DNA of 64,000 bases from Heliopora coerulea (taxonomy: Eukaryota; Cnidaria; Anthozoa; Scleralcyonacea; Helioporidae): assembly GCA_030142905.1 (NCBI GenBank), contig JASJOG010000257.1:171001-235000 (forward strand), given 5' to 3'. The notes under the pieces are model-generated. The model searched no databases. It saw nothing but the letters and a program-made list of their open reading frames with translations, and was not told the DNA's origin. Position numbers and translations under genes: made by a program. Shown one piece after another: positions 50,999-62,500 of this stretch. Each line of letters opens with the position of its first letter. Position 1 is the first letter of the stretch.

Positions 50999-51247
50999 GT
51001 AAGGCACTTCATCAGTTTCCATAGCTCCAGCACTGTTGGTAATTGTTGTTTAATATTGAGTTTAAAATAAGCTGTTAAGGTTAACTACTTGGACATAGCT
51101 TCACTAATCGTTTGGTTTTTTATCAGTATTTCACTATCTCTACCCATGAGCGGCGACTGATATATTCGAGTCCATTTTCCGGTTTAAATACGCCGATCTA
51201 ACACGCGTAAGTTACACTGTTATGTCAAGTGTAATGTAGGAATGTTG

Positions 51248-51290
51248 AATAAATGCACTTTTTGGTGTTGCTAAAAGTTTGCATGGTGAA
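51248..51290 (+). terminator. poly(A) signal of the astacin-MAM gene
   Basis: AATAAA at 51248-51253 is followed by a GT/T-rich stretch (CTTTTTGGTGTTGC), 250 bases after the stop. Cleavage is expected near 51270. The 3' UTR holds no other signal that I can see. Confidence 0.6.
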
Positions 51291-51656
51291 AATAGCTCTT
51301 TTTGTTAAAAGTAGAGATTGATGGTGACGTCGTGTGTTATTTTTGTGAGCTTTTTGGCCCTATGAACTCGGACCATCATTGGAGAAGTAATGAACGCTCG
51401 CAATGCTAAAGTTCCAGTAAAGAAATGTTTTGTAAGGTGAATTAGGGATCCAATTGAAGTACTCAAACCTCCGACAATTCCACCGGCCAGCAAACATGGT
51501 CAACCCCCTTCCATTCTTGCGAACAGTTTTTTTGTTACAACTATAAGTACTATTGTATTATATTAAAACTTTGAGAACATCCAATCATGGTTTTAAACAT
51601 GACGAGTGCATCCGAGGACCAGTAGGTTTAGCAACACTTAGGTTCGCAAGCGTGCA
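51291..51656. other. intergenic, unrecognised minus-strand frame
   Basis: An open frame (51305-51493, minus) with a Gly-rich hydrophobic start (LAGGIVGGLSTSIGS) lies here. It has no ATG at its first codon and no splice context. I do not recognise it and treat it as unproven. Confidence 0.3.
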
Positions 51657-52018
51657 ATGGGGACTTTAAGATCTACGACGTTAACTTGGACGACCTATAA
51701 AATTTCGTTATCTAAAGAAACCACGGTTTATTGACCACCGTCTCTGATACTTGTGGCTTGTTATATGACTTTTGAAATGCTCAAGTCCTCCTAAAACGAC
51801 TGTAGTCTCGGGTTGAATTCAATCTTGACAGCTTTCTTCACTCCGCGAGCTGACGTCGTCCTGAAGACGTGAAAATGGTCTGGGTGACGTATGTAGAACG
51901 ACGACGGTGTTGAGAATGCTCTGGAGAATCTAAAAATTAATTTTCTTTGTTTTGCAATTAGAATTCTTTTGTTTAAAAGACGTCGTCATTGAAGTTCACG
52001 TCGTTAATCTTAAGGTCC
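51657..52018. mobile_element. MITE with AGGGACCTTAAGAT ends, copy 2
   Basis: GGGGACTTTAAGATCTACGA at the left mirrors TCGTTAATCTTAAGGTCC at the right. Its body follows 30653-31032. Confidence 0.75.
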
Positions 52019-52224
52019 TTATTACTTCTCTGATACCGGGCCGGGGCGAGAGGGCCGAAAGCTCAGAATGAAAAATTAACACATGGTGTAACCAACAATT
52101 TCTACTTTAAATAAAAAAATGCATTTTTTACTTGTTGTCGGAAACACATTGCAGTTTGCAGTTAACTTGGTGAATTGATTCGGTAAGTTCGGTTGTTATT
52201 TCAAACGAGTCACGGAATATTCTA

Positions 52225-52521
52225 CAGGGTGTCCCAAAAAAACGAAAACTATTGAAATCACCAATAACAATTCAATTGTTAGAATTTGAATGCCTTAGCA
52301 CTCTGTTGGTCCCCACGAGTGCATAAATGATTGATATAAGTAATTTTATACATTCCCACGGGCAAAAAATCGCGCACTTTACAAGGCGATTTTCTTACCT
52401 AAATTTTAATACATGCACCTTGTCAATATTTTACACATCATTACGTTCAGCTTTTTCGTAGGGCATTCAAATTTTAACAATAAGTGATTTCAATAGTTTT
52501 CGTTCTTTTTGGGACACCCTG
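52225..52521. mobile_element. mariner MITE with TA target duplication
   Basis: CAGGGTGTCCCAAAAAAACG..AACTATTGAAATCA at the left is mirrored by TGATTTCAATAGTTTTCGTT..GGGACACCCTG at the right (about 36-bp arms). TA lies on both sides (52223-52224, 52522-52523). 297 bp, non-coding. The ends match the mariner remnant at 33632-34190. Confidence 0.85.
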
Positions 52522-52523
52522 TA

Positions 52524-53402
52524 TATTATCATTTATTCACAAGTATACATTGGTCATATACAATGTAAAACCCGATTGGCTAAGACAAAATAGGTCACCT
52601 GGATGCCACTGGTGTTTCAACCAATCCAGACCATTAGCTCTGGATGAAATTTCCTAAAAAATTTCCAGTTCTCTAACTTCTTTTTAGTTTAACTCTCTAA
52701 AGTTAAATTTTCTCGTAATTCACACACCTTACAATGCTTTCTAACACTTTACGTATAACGAAAAATAATTCTAAAATGGTTTTGAAAAACTCCGTCTAGT
52801 TGTAACCAAACCATATCTTCGCCGCCATATCTTGGTCTCCTGTATCTTAAGAATTTGATTGCGCTCCAACAATTGGCGGGAATAGTTCGTTATCTCAACA
52901 GTGAGTGTCGCAGAAAAATGCATTTTTGGAACGTTTTCAGCGCTCTTTAAATCGTTTTTCCCCATGTGACCTCCCATCACGGAAGTAAATTATAATCTTT
53001 TGTTTTTTTTACCTTTTGTTGTCGCTTTCAATGATAGAGAACTTAAGCAGGAGACGTTCTTGAACCACAGACGGCTTTTTCTTTCAAATGAATTTTCCGT
53101 GCAAAATAAAGAAAATGAATAATTTCATATCTCAAGAGTGTCGTCAAACATGGAAAAAGTCGTTTTTGTTCCACACAGACGTTACTATCAGCATTTCCAC
53201 GTTCTGAAGACGAAGTCTACTCTCACAAAGTCAGCATCTTTCAGTTAAGTTTACTGCCCAATTACTGACTCGACATGCTATAACCTCTCCAGGGATTTTT
53301 GAGTTATCCATAATCCTTGCTTCCATAAAAATTTCTTTAATAGATAATTACCGAGGCACACAGCATTATAGGATATATGCCTGGGTTCACACGTGCGACA
53401 TA
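52524..53402. other. intergenic, mostly unrecognised
   Basis: It contains a diverged piece of dispersed repeat D (about 53095-53250: AAAATAAAGAAAATGAATAA, CCACACAGACGTTACTATCA, CATTTCCACG). Otherwise nothing. Confidence 0.4.
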
Positions 53403-53939
53403 CCGTAAATGATCGATTAAGCGCCGCCCTCGAATTAGCGCCGCGGCGCCAATTTGAGGATTTATGAATAAACGCTGCACAGATATATCATATCACGATT
53501 AAGAAAGGAGATCACGACCAATCCGAGAGTTCTAAAGTTTTAATGTAGGATATCTCTTACAATTGGGTCCGTATAATAATTCTGGTTGTATAAATTTCTC
53601 CTCCTTCTTGCTCAACTCCGAATCTAACACCTGTGCACGTCGTCGATTTACGGTGTATCCTATAAACTTTGCGGGAACCACCAGCTCAACCTCGCGCTTT
53701 CTCTTCCCCGTAACTTCAGCCAAGACGCTATTTGATTCGTCCGCCTTCAGAAAATAATCTATTGGACTTGAAAGTTCCATAGGGACGTGTCCGACAATAG
53801 TGCGTGCCTCCTTTATTCTCTATATATTCCACTAGTGTTTTACCTGTCTTTGAAATAAGCGCCGCTCTCGAATAAACGCCGCATCTTTAACTGGAAAAAA
53901 TGTAAATAAGCGCCGCAGCGCTTAATCGATCATTTACGG
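53403..53939 (-). mobile_element. TA-flanked element with perfect 22-bp terminal repeats
   Basis: CCGTAAATGATCGATTAAGC plus GC at the left is repeated exactly inverted at the right end (53918-53939), followed by subterminal GCGCCGC blocks on both sides. TA borders it (53401-53402, 53940-53941). 537 bp. Confidence 0.8.
53532..53780 (-). CDS. unrecognised 82-residue frame inside the TIR element
   Basis: The frame starts with ATG and runs 82 codons: a MELSSPIDYFLKADESNS start, then TGKRKREVELVVP, then a charged SKKEEKFIQPE and a final PNCKRYPTL. Its composition is protein-like, not repeat-like. I do not recognise it. It may be the remaining tail of the transposase of the parent element. Confidence 0.35.
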   Translation of the reverse strand: MELSSPIDYFLKADESNSVLAEVTGKRKREVELVVPAKFIGYTVNRRRAQVLDSELSKKEEKFIQPELLYGPNCKRYPTLKL

Positions 53940-54229
53940 TAAGCATAAGGACAAGATCAATTCGAAAACAAAGTATGACATCTCCTCAGGGACTTGCAAA
54001 GGTAAAACAACAATTTTTCTTTGTTTCGTCTTTTGCTCGGCTCTCGGCTTATGCTTGGACAATGGTCTTATGCTTATGATTACAACCATCTTTATGTCGC
54101 ACGCTTGACTTCATTCCTTTGTTTTGCCTTTTGGTTTGCCTTTTGTTTTGTCCTTTGTTTTGTCCTTATGCTTATGCTTACGTGTGGACCAGACTATAAT
54201 ACAGACAGCTTTGGCCTCAGCTGGCTGTA

Positions 54230-54430
54230 TTATATACAATAATATGGGGTGCCGAAGTAATTATCTTCTATAATTACTGACCTTCATCGAAACACATGTT
54301 TTCTCTGCATTATATCGGCGAATGCAGCAAGCAAAATTTTACAAACTGGACTTGCATAATTTTGCTCTCTGCATTAGTTGATATAATGTCGAGTGAAAAC
54401 AATAGGTTTTGATGCGGGTCAGCAATTCTA
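54230..54430. repeat. dispersed repeat G, inverted copy
   Basis: TATAATTACTGACCTTCATC, CTTGCATAATTTTGCTCTCT and GCATTAGTTGATATAATG are the reverse complement of parts of 23460-23760. Confidence 0.5.
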
Positions 54431-54688
54431 TTAAAAGAATACACAGCCCAAAATTCAAAAACATCTGTTCGTCAAATCGTCCAGTTTACGTCCGTGGCTC
54501 AAGAATATCAGCTGCTTAAGTTGATCTTAAGTTATCTGGTTGTGCACGAATGTGTGTAGGCAGGGTTTCCGCAAGATGGGGTGCAGAGGATTAGTTTCCC
54601 AAAACATTTTGGATGAGAGATATCCCCCCGTAAAATTACTCCAGTGATGTTTATTGATGCTTTCACCGGTATTTAATGCTACCACTGA

Positions 54689-55132
54689 ACATATTCATAT
54701 TTACAGTTACATAAACTGGAAAAACAGAATATTGGACGAAGTAGCGCCAAGGGCGAAACTTCTGGGAGCGGTATATGGTGGTGTTGCATCCCAAATGCGA
54801 CGATTCCCCTTTCTGAAAATTCTGGCGGAAATCCTGATGTTAATAATTTAATTTTCCATCAATGTTGCGATGATGGAGCAATACGTCTCTTTCTCGGTGT
54901 CCATGGAATGATTGTTGGTAATATGTCGCTTGCCACACAATGTCAGTCGGTCGCGTTGGTGATTGCACGAAACCAGCTCCTTTGCCAGAGATACAAATTC
55001 CTAGAAAGGTACGACAGACAAGAGACGTTAAAACATTTTCGGGATCATGACCTAAGTAAAAGTATCAACTACATTAGTTATTCCTTTAATCACGAACAAC
55101 TTGTCAAATTGTTCGTATACGAAGGTCACTAG
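54689..55132 (+). CDS. 148-codon open frame, unrecognised, possibly an exon
   Basis: Open from a TGA at 54686-54688 to the TAG at 55130-55132. A good acceptor (TTCATATTTACAG, ending 54706) would start the exon at 54707. Residues include GSGIWWCCIPNATIP, then FHQCCDDGAIRLFLG, then a charged C-terminal half with ERYDRQETLKHFRDHDLSK. The first in-frame ATG is mid-way (54908). No upstream exon on this strand was found, and I do not recognise the family. It could be a terminal exon, a retrocopy fragment or chance. Confidence 0.35.
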   Translation, partial: TYSYLQLHKLEKQNIGRSSAKGETSGSGIWWCCIPNATIPLSENSGGNPDVNNLIFHQCCDDGAIRLFLGVHGMIVGNMSLATQCQSVALVIARNQLLCQRYKFLERYDRQETLKHFRDHDLSKSINYISYSFNHEQLVKLFVYEGH

Positions 55133-56106
55133 CCCGTTTTTATCAAGTCAAAGAAGTTGCAAGAACTATCATTATTATACACTCAAACTTCATTCTTGTT
55201 TCTTATTGGTCGACATTCACCAGTTAATTCTCAATGTCCAGAAGCCGTGACATCATTTCCACCGAATATCGTGAATTATTCGACGGAGCTGTCCAAAAAA
55301 GTTATTGGACGCTGATGACGTAACCTCCTCGAGGCCGCGAAAATTACAAAACAGAAAAAATGACCTGCAGCAGTTTGAAAAGTTAATCCCAGGAGTCTTT
55401 TTACTGCAAATGTTTTCTTGCATCTATCGCTGTTTTGAATGAACAATAAGACGGTCATTGGATTCGGCTTACCCATAATATCAAGAATTATCCAGACCTT
55501 GGTCAAAGTTATCCGCCTCAGCTTTCGGCTTCGGCAGATAACATTGACCTCGGGCTGGATAATTCTTGATATCACGCTCAGCCTCATCCACTAATTGTTT
55601 ATTTTTGACCTTATAATTCAATGAACTGTCCTGGACGTTACTGTCTTGGTTATTTAAACTCCTTACCAGGTTCACTGGAACATTGCAGGCAAAGGCAATA
55701 AAACGACAAAAGTGGGGGGACGGTAAGGTCCTAATGTCTGTATGGCTGTGTCAGGCAATGTGCTCCAAGGGTTAAAAACCCCAATTTCCAGTTTCCCTCA
55801 TTATACCAGGGTCAAAAACGATAACCTGAATGTGGTTCAAAGTCGAATTTGTGATTTTCTAAACGTTTTAAGAAAATATAACATTTAATCCAGTAGCGAT
55901 CTCATATCGCAATCATAAGTTTGCAGGTTAATATTACTAACCAGTTAAAGAGTGGGGGACCCAAACTTACTCTGTCCCCCACCAAAAAAAGGTGAGGAGC
56001 CAAGGCCCACCGGCCCCACCGCTTTCGACGCCCCTGTCGCACAGTAAGCAAAATTTCAATTATTTCTAAGGCATACGTTACCCAACAGAGACAGAACCAG
56101 CTTTAC
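55133..56106. other. region expected to hold the 3' end of the GLT1D1-like gene
   Basis: The last coding exon of the minus-strand gene should lie here or further left, but I could not locate it. A hairpin at 55484-55578 (ATATCAAGAATTATCCAGAC mirrored by GGCTGGATAATTCTTGATAT) is the only clear structure. Confidence 0.4.
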
Positions 56107-56205
56107 CTCAGGACAATCGAACAACAATCCGTTTTCATTGTGCTTGATCAAACTTTCATTTCCTGGAATTCTCCTCGCTAGTACTGGGGTTTCAAGATCC
56201 ATTGC
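56107..56205 (-). CDS. GLT1D1: GLT1D1-like exon after the SEGM motif
   Basis: 99 nt, phase 0-0. [20 protein letters not shown], then [13 protein letters not shown]: the nucleotide-sugar-binding end of the GT-B fold. Acceptor TTCTTCCTCTCAG, donor GTAAAG. Separated from the previous exon by 4.1 kb containing the DDE transposon. Confidence 0.9.
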
Positions 56206-59200
56206 CTGAGAGGAAGAATAAATTGCAGCTTAGCAAACTTCAAACATGATTGTCCACTCGCCCACCGAGGTTTCTCTGGTCTTGAACCGGGTGGAGTTTC
56301 AATGGTGCGACTGTTCGGAAGTAACTCCTTTCACCTTCAGGCGTGGTGAATGAAACCATGTAGCTACTTGTATGTAACTATATAGTGTATAAGCGTATAT
56401 TAGTCACTAATCACAACTTGTAGACATAGGAAAAAACACTTGCTCTGTAATATTTGTTAATTCACCCCGCATTTTTATTGCATGACGTAATCTCTATAGA
56501 CACTATCAAGTCTCCTAGGCAACTATATCACACGCGATCACTACTTGACGAGTGTGGCAGGCTCGGCTTGCCAAACGAAACAAATTTGTAGTAAATCTTT
56601 ATGAAGTAACCCAAGTTTACCTGGTAAAACCATTAAGTGAACTGACTGGTTCGAAACTGCCTTCAAAACGTGAAATTCTGGCCGTTTTTATCAATCGCCA
56701 TAGAAATGAAACTAAAGGTAAAACTATTCGAGAATGTGCAACCATTCTTACAGTAGAACTTCTTCGTTTCTGGCATCAAGCCAGGATTCCCACGAGGAAA
56801 AATCAGCATGTAATTACTGCTATAGAGCGCCTTTTCAATGAGTGGAGAAATCTGTGCAAGAACAAGGAAAATAAAATGAAACGTTCAGCTAAAATCATAG
56901 AAAAAGAAAATGTGTTTGAAAAACGTTTGGATGGACTTTTCGATATTGCACATCAGAATGCACTGGGATTAAAGATACCGGAAGACACAGAATTTCTTTT
57001 GGCCGAAAGAGAGGAAGGTCGCCGGGGAAAGATGGGGTCAATAGATCTTAATCTTGCCAGAAAGCAACAGAGGAAAGCCAGGTTAGAAGCACGTAGAAAT
57101 CAACGCAGACTAGCTCATCAAAAAGACTTAGAGATGACCTATTCCTTACCCTGTACCAGTCATAAGGCATCTAGTCAGGTCGGCCAACAAATCACTCCTT
57201 TATCAAAAAGAAAAGCTGTAGAAATGTCATTGTCAAGTGAGGAAAGCGAGGATGAACTTGACCTGGTGAACGTACCAAACTATGTCGAATTAGAAAGGCC
57301 TGACCCTGCATTTATCCCAGAACCGTGGTTGGCAAGCACCCCAAATGTTAATCAAAAAAAGCCAAAGCCAGTTATATCACCGAGTGTTGCAGCTTCCCTA
57401 GACCGCACAAAAAATGAGTGACCGCAATGCCACTTATGTCGTGTCAAGTGCTGCTAAGTCTCTTGGTCATGACGTCAGCAAAATAACCCTTAATCGACAG
57501 TCCATACGGAGGAGTAGAATGAAGTATAGAAAGATTGTGGCCGAACGCGTCAAAGCTGATTTCTCCCCTAATCATCCATTGACTATTCACTGAGATGGAA
57601 AAATGATGGCCGACATGGTAGGCAGAGAGGTTGTTGATCGATTGCCTATAATAGTTTCAGGTGGAGAATCAGACCAGCTGCTTGTTGTAGCAAAGCTAGC
57701 AGGAGGTGGTACTGGAGAACAAATGGCTACTATTATGTGTAACACAATTGAGGAATGGGAAATTGTTGAAAGAATTAGAGCAATGTGCTTTGACACAACA
57801 AGTAGTAACACAGGTTGTCGAAATGGTGCATGTGTGCTTTTGGAGCAGAAATTGGAAAAAGAACTATTGTATTTCGCATGCCGCCATCATATACACGAAA
57901 TAATATTTGAAGCCGTATTCAGTGCCTGTATGCGTTTACCTACTTCAGGTCTAGAATCACAACTTTTCAAGAGATTTCAAAACCAGTGGCAATTTATCAA
58001 TCAGGATAACTTTGATCATGGATTGCCAGATATTGGACTTGATAATACTGCAATTGAAGATATTGTTCACTTTTGCAAAGATCAGCTAGAGCAGTTTCAA
58101 CCGCGTGACGATTATCAAGAGTTCCTAGAGTTGACAATAATTATACTTGGTGAAGTACCAAAGCGAGGAATCTATTTTGTTGCCCCTGGCGCTTTGCACC
58201 GAGCGAGATGCATGGCAAAGGCTATCTATTGTCTCAAGATATGGCTATTTCGTAACCAGTTCGTAACGTTATTTCGTAACTCGGACAGAAGTCAATGGCA
58301 TAAAATCATTAAACTTTTGGCTGGTGCGATATTATGTAAAGTCATGGTTTCTCTCACGCTGCCCCATTTCAGCTCCAGCACATGATCTTAAATGGCTAAA
58401 TGAATTAGATGCCTTGAAATTCCACCAACCAGACATATCGAAGGTTTCGTTAAAGAAACTATCTGGTCATTTGTGGTATTTGAGCGAGGAATTGGTTGCA
58501 CTTGCTTTCTTCGATGATAAAGTGTCAAATGAGACCAAGAGAAAAATGGTGCAAGGTCTTAATACTGATACTGAGAACGAACCAGCAAAAAGAATCACTA
58601 TTGACCAATCTGCTATACAGGAAAAAAATCTAGAAGATTTTGTGAGCAGTAACACCAGAAAATTCTTCCAGTCCCTAGACTTGCCATCCTAGTTCCTGAA
58701 TGACGACCCGGCTGAATGGGATTCAATTGAGTGTTTCTGTAAGGCTCGTGATATAGTGAAAAACTTGCGAGTGGTAAATGATAATGCCGAATGAGGTGTC
58801 GCATTGATGAATGAATACAATAAACTAATAACAAGGAACATAAGCAGTACCTGTTACAGGCTGTTTCGGAATACCGTCGCTAGTTTCCGGACTGTGCAAA
58901 AAAGTTACTCTTGTGATAGTACACGGTGACCAAGAAGTCTAGAGCCATTTATGACGATGTAGATTTTTTACGAAACAATACATTTTTTGCCTTTTCAAAG
59001 GATTGGCTTGATACTAACCTTCTTAAGAATTGAGAACATCACAGATTTTTGATGTTTTTCTGCTTTTGTAGATTGACTTATTCAGTAAAATTGTTTTGAA
59101 AAAAACTTTGATGATTTATTGACACCTTTTGTATACCATTACCATAGATTTTAGCATGTCACATGCACGGATCACTGGTAAGATGCCTGCGGTTCAGAAT

Positions 59201-59533
59201 ACCGACACTAACACATATTTCTCAAAGTTGTAGCAGCCTCTAAAATTTATTCGATCCCACTCAAATTTTGACATAATTTTTCATTTATGGACTAGAACAG
59301 AATAATGAGTTGTCCCAATTAAATTTTGGGGAAAAAATTTTTCACCTCATATGTGGACCACCTTAATATACATAATATACCACCTTTATATACATACATA
59401 CATACATACATAAATATATAAATATATATATATACGTGTGTATATATATATATATATATATAAATATATATATACGTGTGTATATATATATATTTATATA
59501 TTTATGTATGTATGTATATATATATACACACAC

Positions 59534-59585
<52 letters not shown>

Positions 59586-62500
59586 GTGTATATATATATA
59601 TACACTTATATGTAGCTACCCAATATATAGTTAGCACCTGAAGAGCTTTAATGAAAGCGAAAACGTTTGAGGAAAATGAGTGGTTAACTTATTTATAGTC
59701 TCCGTCGTTACCACAATATACACTTTTTTCTATGATTCTACTTGTGTCAGACAATCAAAACCTTTTCTCTATATACACTAATATATACATTTATACAACC
59801 AAATCCCGAAATTGTTAATATTTTTGTTTTGATTTCTTTTCTCACAAGACGTTTCTAAATTCTTTCTTTATATAACGTTACATGATCCTTGGCTTGAACA
59901 AAGACTAGATACAACTAAGCCAAGTGCTGAAGCGTCCCTAAGTACAACTATACAAATACAATGTAAAGTTCGATAGCCGTGACAGTTGTATGAAAACAGC
60001 TGTTTACCAACAAGATGTTTACTAAAAAGCAACGTATAGCTCATACACTGTATACATCATGACCAGCCGACAATTTCAACACTATAAAACCAAACACAAT
60101 CCGAAAACAAACATCTCGTAAAATCCAAGATTCGGATCAAGAAACAAGATGGCTACGTTTAATGGTAATTATTTTGTCTTCATTTCAAAGACATCTCCGA
60201 TCAACGGTCTTTGAAATATAGAAGAAATATCACCAAAAAACGTCAACTTATTTTTCGATCCGAATCTTGGATTTTACGAGATGCTTGCTTTCGGCTTGTG
60301 TTTTGTTTTATAATTCATATAACATCGTGTGAAACACAAACCTCCAGAATAGCAGACGCCATTCCTTCGCTTGATGAACTATTTACTACAGCCGCCGCAC
60401 AGTATTTCATCGCAGCATGAAGATCGCTTTGAGACATGGCTGGAATAACGACCACTCCTGGGTATCTAAACGAATGAAATGACAGGGAAATTGGAAAACA
60501 GGGAAACTCGGAACATGAAGGTAGGTTTCCACTTCGTGAAAAATGTCGCGCGAGTGACTGCTGCATTATTAAAATTGAATAGATTTCTGCTTGGTTCCAT
60601 TCGAGAGCTTCAAATACAAAAGGAAAAAGTCGCGCCCGACATTTTGCACCAGCTGGAAATCCACCTTTATTTAAAAATGATGGCACTTTTAGTTGGCAGC
60701 AGTAGTTAACACATCCATGCTCAGGGGCGTAGTGAAGCCTTCATATTTGGAGTGAACATGATTAGATCTTGCCGACGAAGTGGGCATAGTACGGATATGG
60801 TATGAAACATCTGATAGTTTTCTCCAATCTATTTTTCCAAAAAGCAAGTACAATACACAAACAAGAATCAAAACCTCAAAGCTTTTCAAGTTTTTGTTAT
60901 TTTTGACCGTAGCTAGCATTTGCACAAATGGATAAATGAAAAGATGTCGCTCCCTATTAAATTACATCAAGATGCGATAAAAGAAAACTTGTCAAAGTCA
61001 TCAGCAGTTGGTAATTTAATGTGCGTCGGAAAGCTCCAAATTCATTCTTTGGAATTTGTATCAAAATTTTTCGAAATTTTACCCAAGAATGAATCGTTTG
61101 ATGGCTTCCTAGGTTATTCTTCAAAAGTAAAACTTTGCCGAGAGGACTTCTACTGTGTCAACAATTTTCAACTAACCAAACATTAGAGGGTGGCACCTCC
61201 CGCAACCACCCTTTCGCTACTCCCCCGTCCATGCAACATTCATTGCCACATTTTCTGTAAAGTACATACTGTTTGGCTGCTTCCTTCACTTCTCTTGAAA
61301 ATTCAGGGTCAATCTGAAGGACAAAAACAAATCACACAAAGTATTGTCCACGCTGTATGAAAAAGAAGAAATTACGAACGTTTTTGGCTTACCTCAGGTC
61401 CAACGACCACGAAATACACCCTGGGGTCTTTCTCGTGCCATTCTAAAGTGTATTTAGGAATTCATGAACTGAGCTTTAAAGGTAGTGTTTATATAGAAGG
61501 GAGCTACCCCTCCTAGTAGGATCTCCCCTCCCTGTAAAATCCCTTGTAAAATTTGTTTTCGTTTACATGAGAGGAGAGTCAGCCCTCCTGAGCGTGATCT
61601 CGCTATTGACTACCCGAGATCTCGTCTAGGAGGGCTGGAATTTTCCATATAATACACACAGAAGGGCTGGCACTCCTACAATGCATGCGTGGTAGATCCA
61701 GCTCTAAATAGAAGGGCCAGAAAATTCCCGTGTAAAAGCGAAGTAAAATCCAGCTCTCTTACTAGGGCTTACCCCACCAACAGGGCTGGCTTGCCCCCAT
61801 ATAAACACCCCCTAAGTAATGCGGAATGGTTATCTCTAGTCTTGAGACAATACTGAGTGTAATTTGATGGCAGCCTTTAAAAAATCTCCACTCTACATTT
61901 ACCAAGAGATTTCATTGTAAAGAGGGGTTACACCGTAATGGTTGTCCTACAGTGTCCTTCAACAACCGATGTTTCATATACAGTGGATTCGGATACAAAG
62001 ACTGAAGATCTAATCTCAAGCAACGGGTAAATCTAATTGAGTTTGATTTATCTAACAGTTTTACTGTGTTGTTCTGTAAGCTAATTCACAGAAGTGTATT
62101 TACAGAAGTAACTTGCCAAACGAATTACAGTTAAACCATTAGGAAAATGTTAGGCTTTTAAAGTTAACTTACCCGAAACACTCTTAAAGAGAAACGTCGG
62201 ATCTTTAACAGGCCTCAAACCAGCAACGAGAAGAAAAAGTATCTAAAGAATACGTACATAGAAACTAATAATTAATTGAAAATAATACAGAACCACTAAA
62301 AGCATCATTAACTTCTTATTAGCCGAGAGTGCGGTCATTACAAGAAAATATCAGACCGAAGTATGGTTCATATGTGACTTTGCATTAATTTATATAATGC
62401 CGTGTGAAATTTATCTCTTTACTGAGTTGTTTTGGACTACAAATTTTTTATTTTATTTGTCGGCGGAAACTTTGCAGTTACAACCCATACTGGACGGGTC

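Larger units (their letters stand above)
56549..58690 (+). mobile_element. truncated DDE-type DNA transposon in a GLT1D1-like intron
   Basis: The transposase reads in three frames. 56549-57421 is an N-terminal basic region ([20 protein letters not shown]) opening directly behind a TGA without ATG, so the 5' end is missing. From 57414 a shifted frame runs to a TGA at 57591 and continues to 58385. A further shift leads to 58692. Neither end shows inverted repeats that I can pair. The protein type occurs in many copies in cnidarians and insects as uncharacterised proteins; its superfamily I cannot name. Confidence 0.7.

Noticed and set aside
55276..55587. 103-codon minus-strand frame as the last GLT1D1-like exon
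   Set aside because: The sequence does not resemble the expected C-terminus and overlaps a hairpin repeat.
59363..59641. Tyr/Ile-rich open frames on both strands
   Set aside because: Translation of the TA/CA microsatellite.
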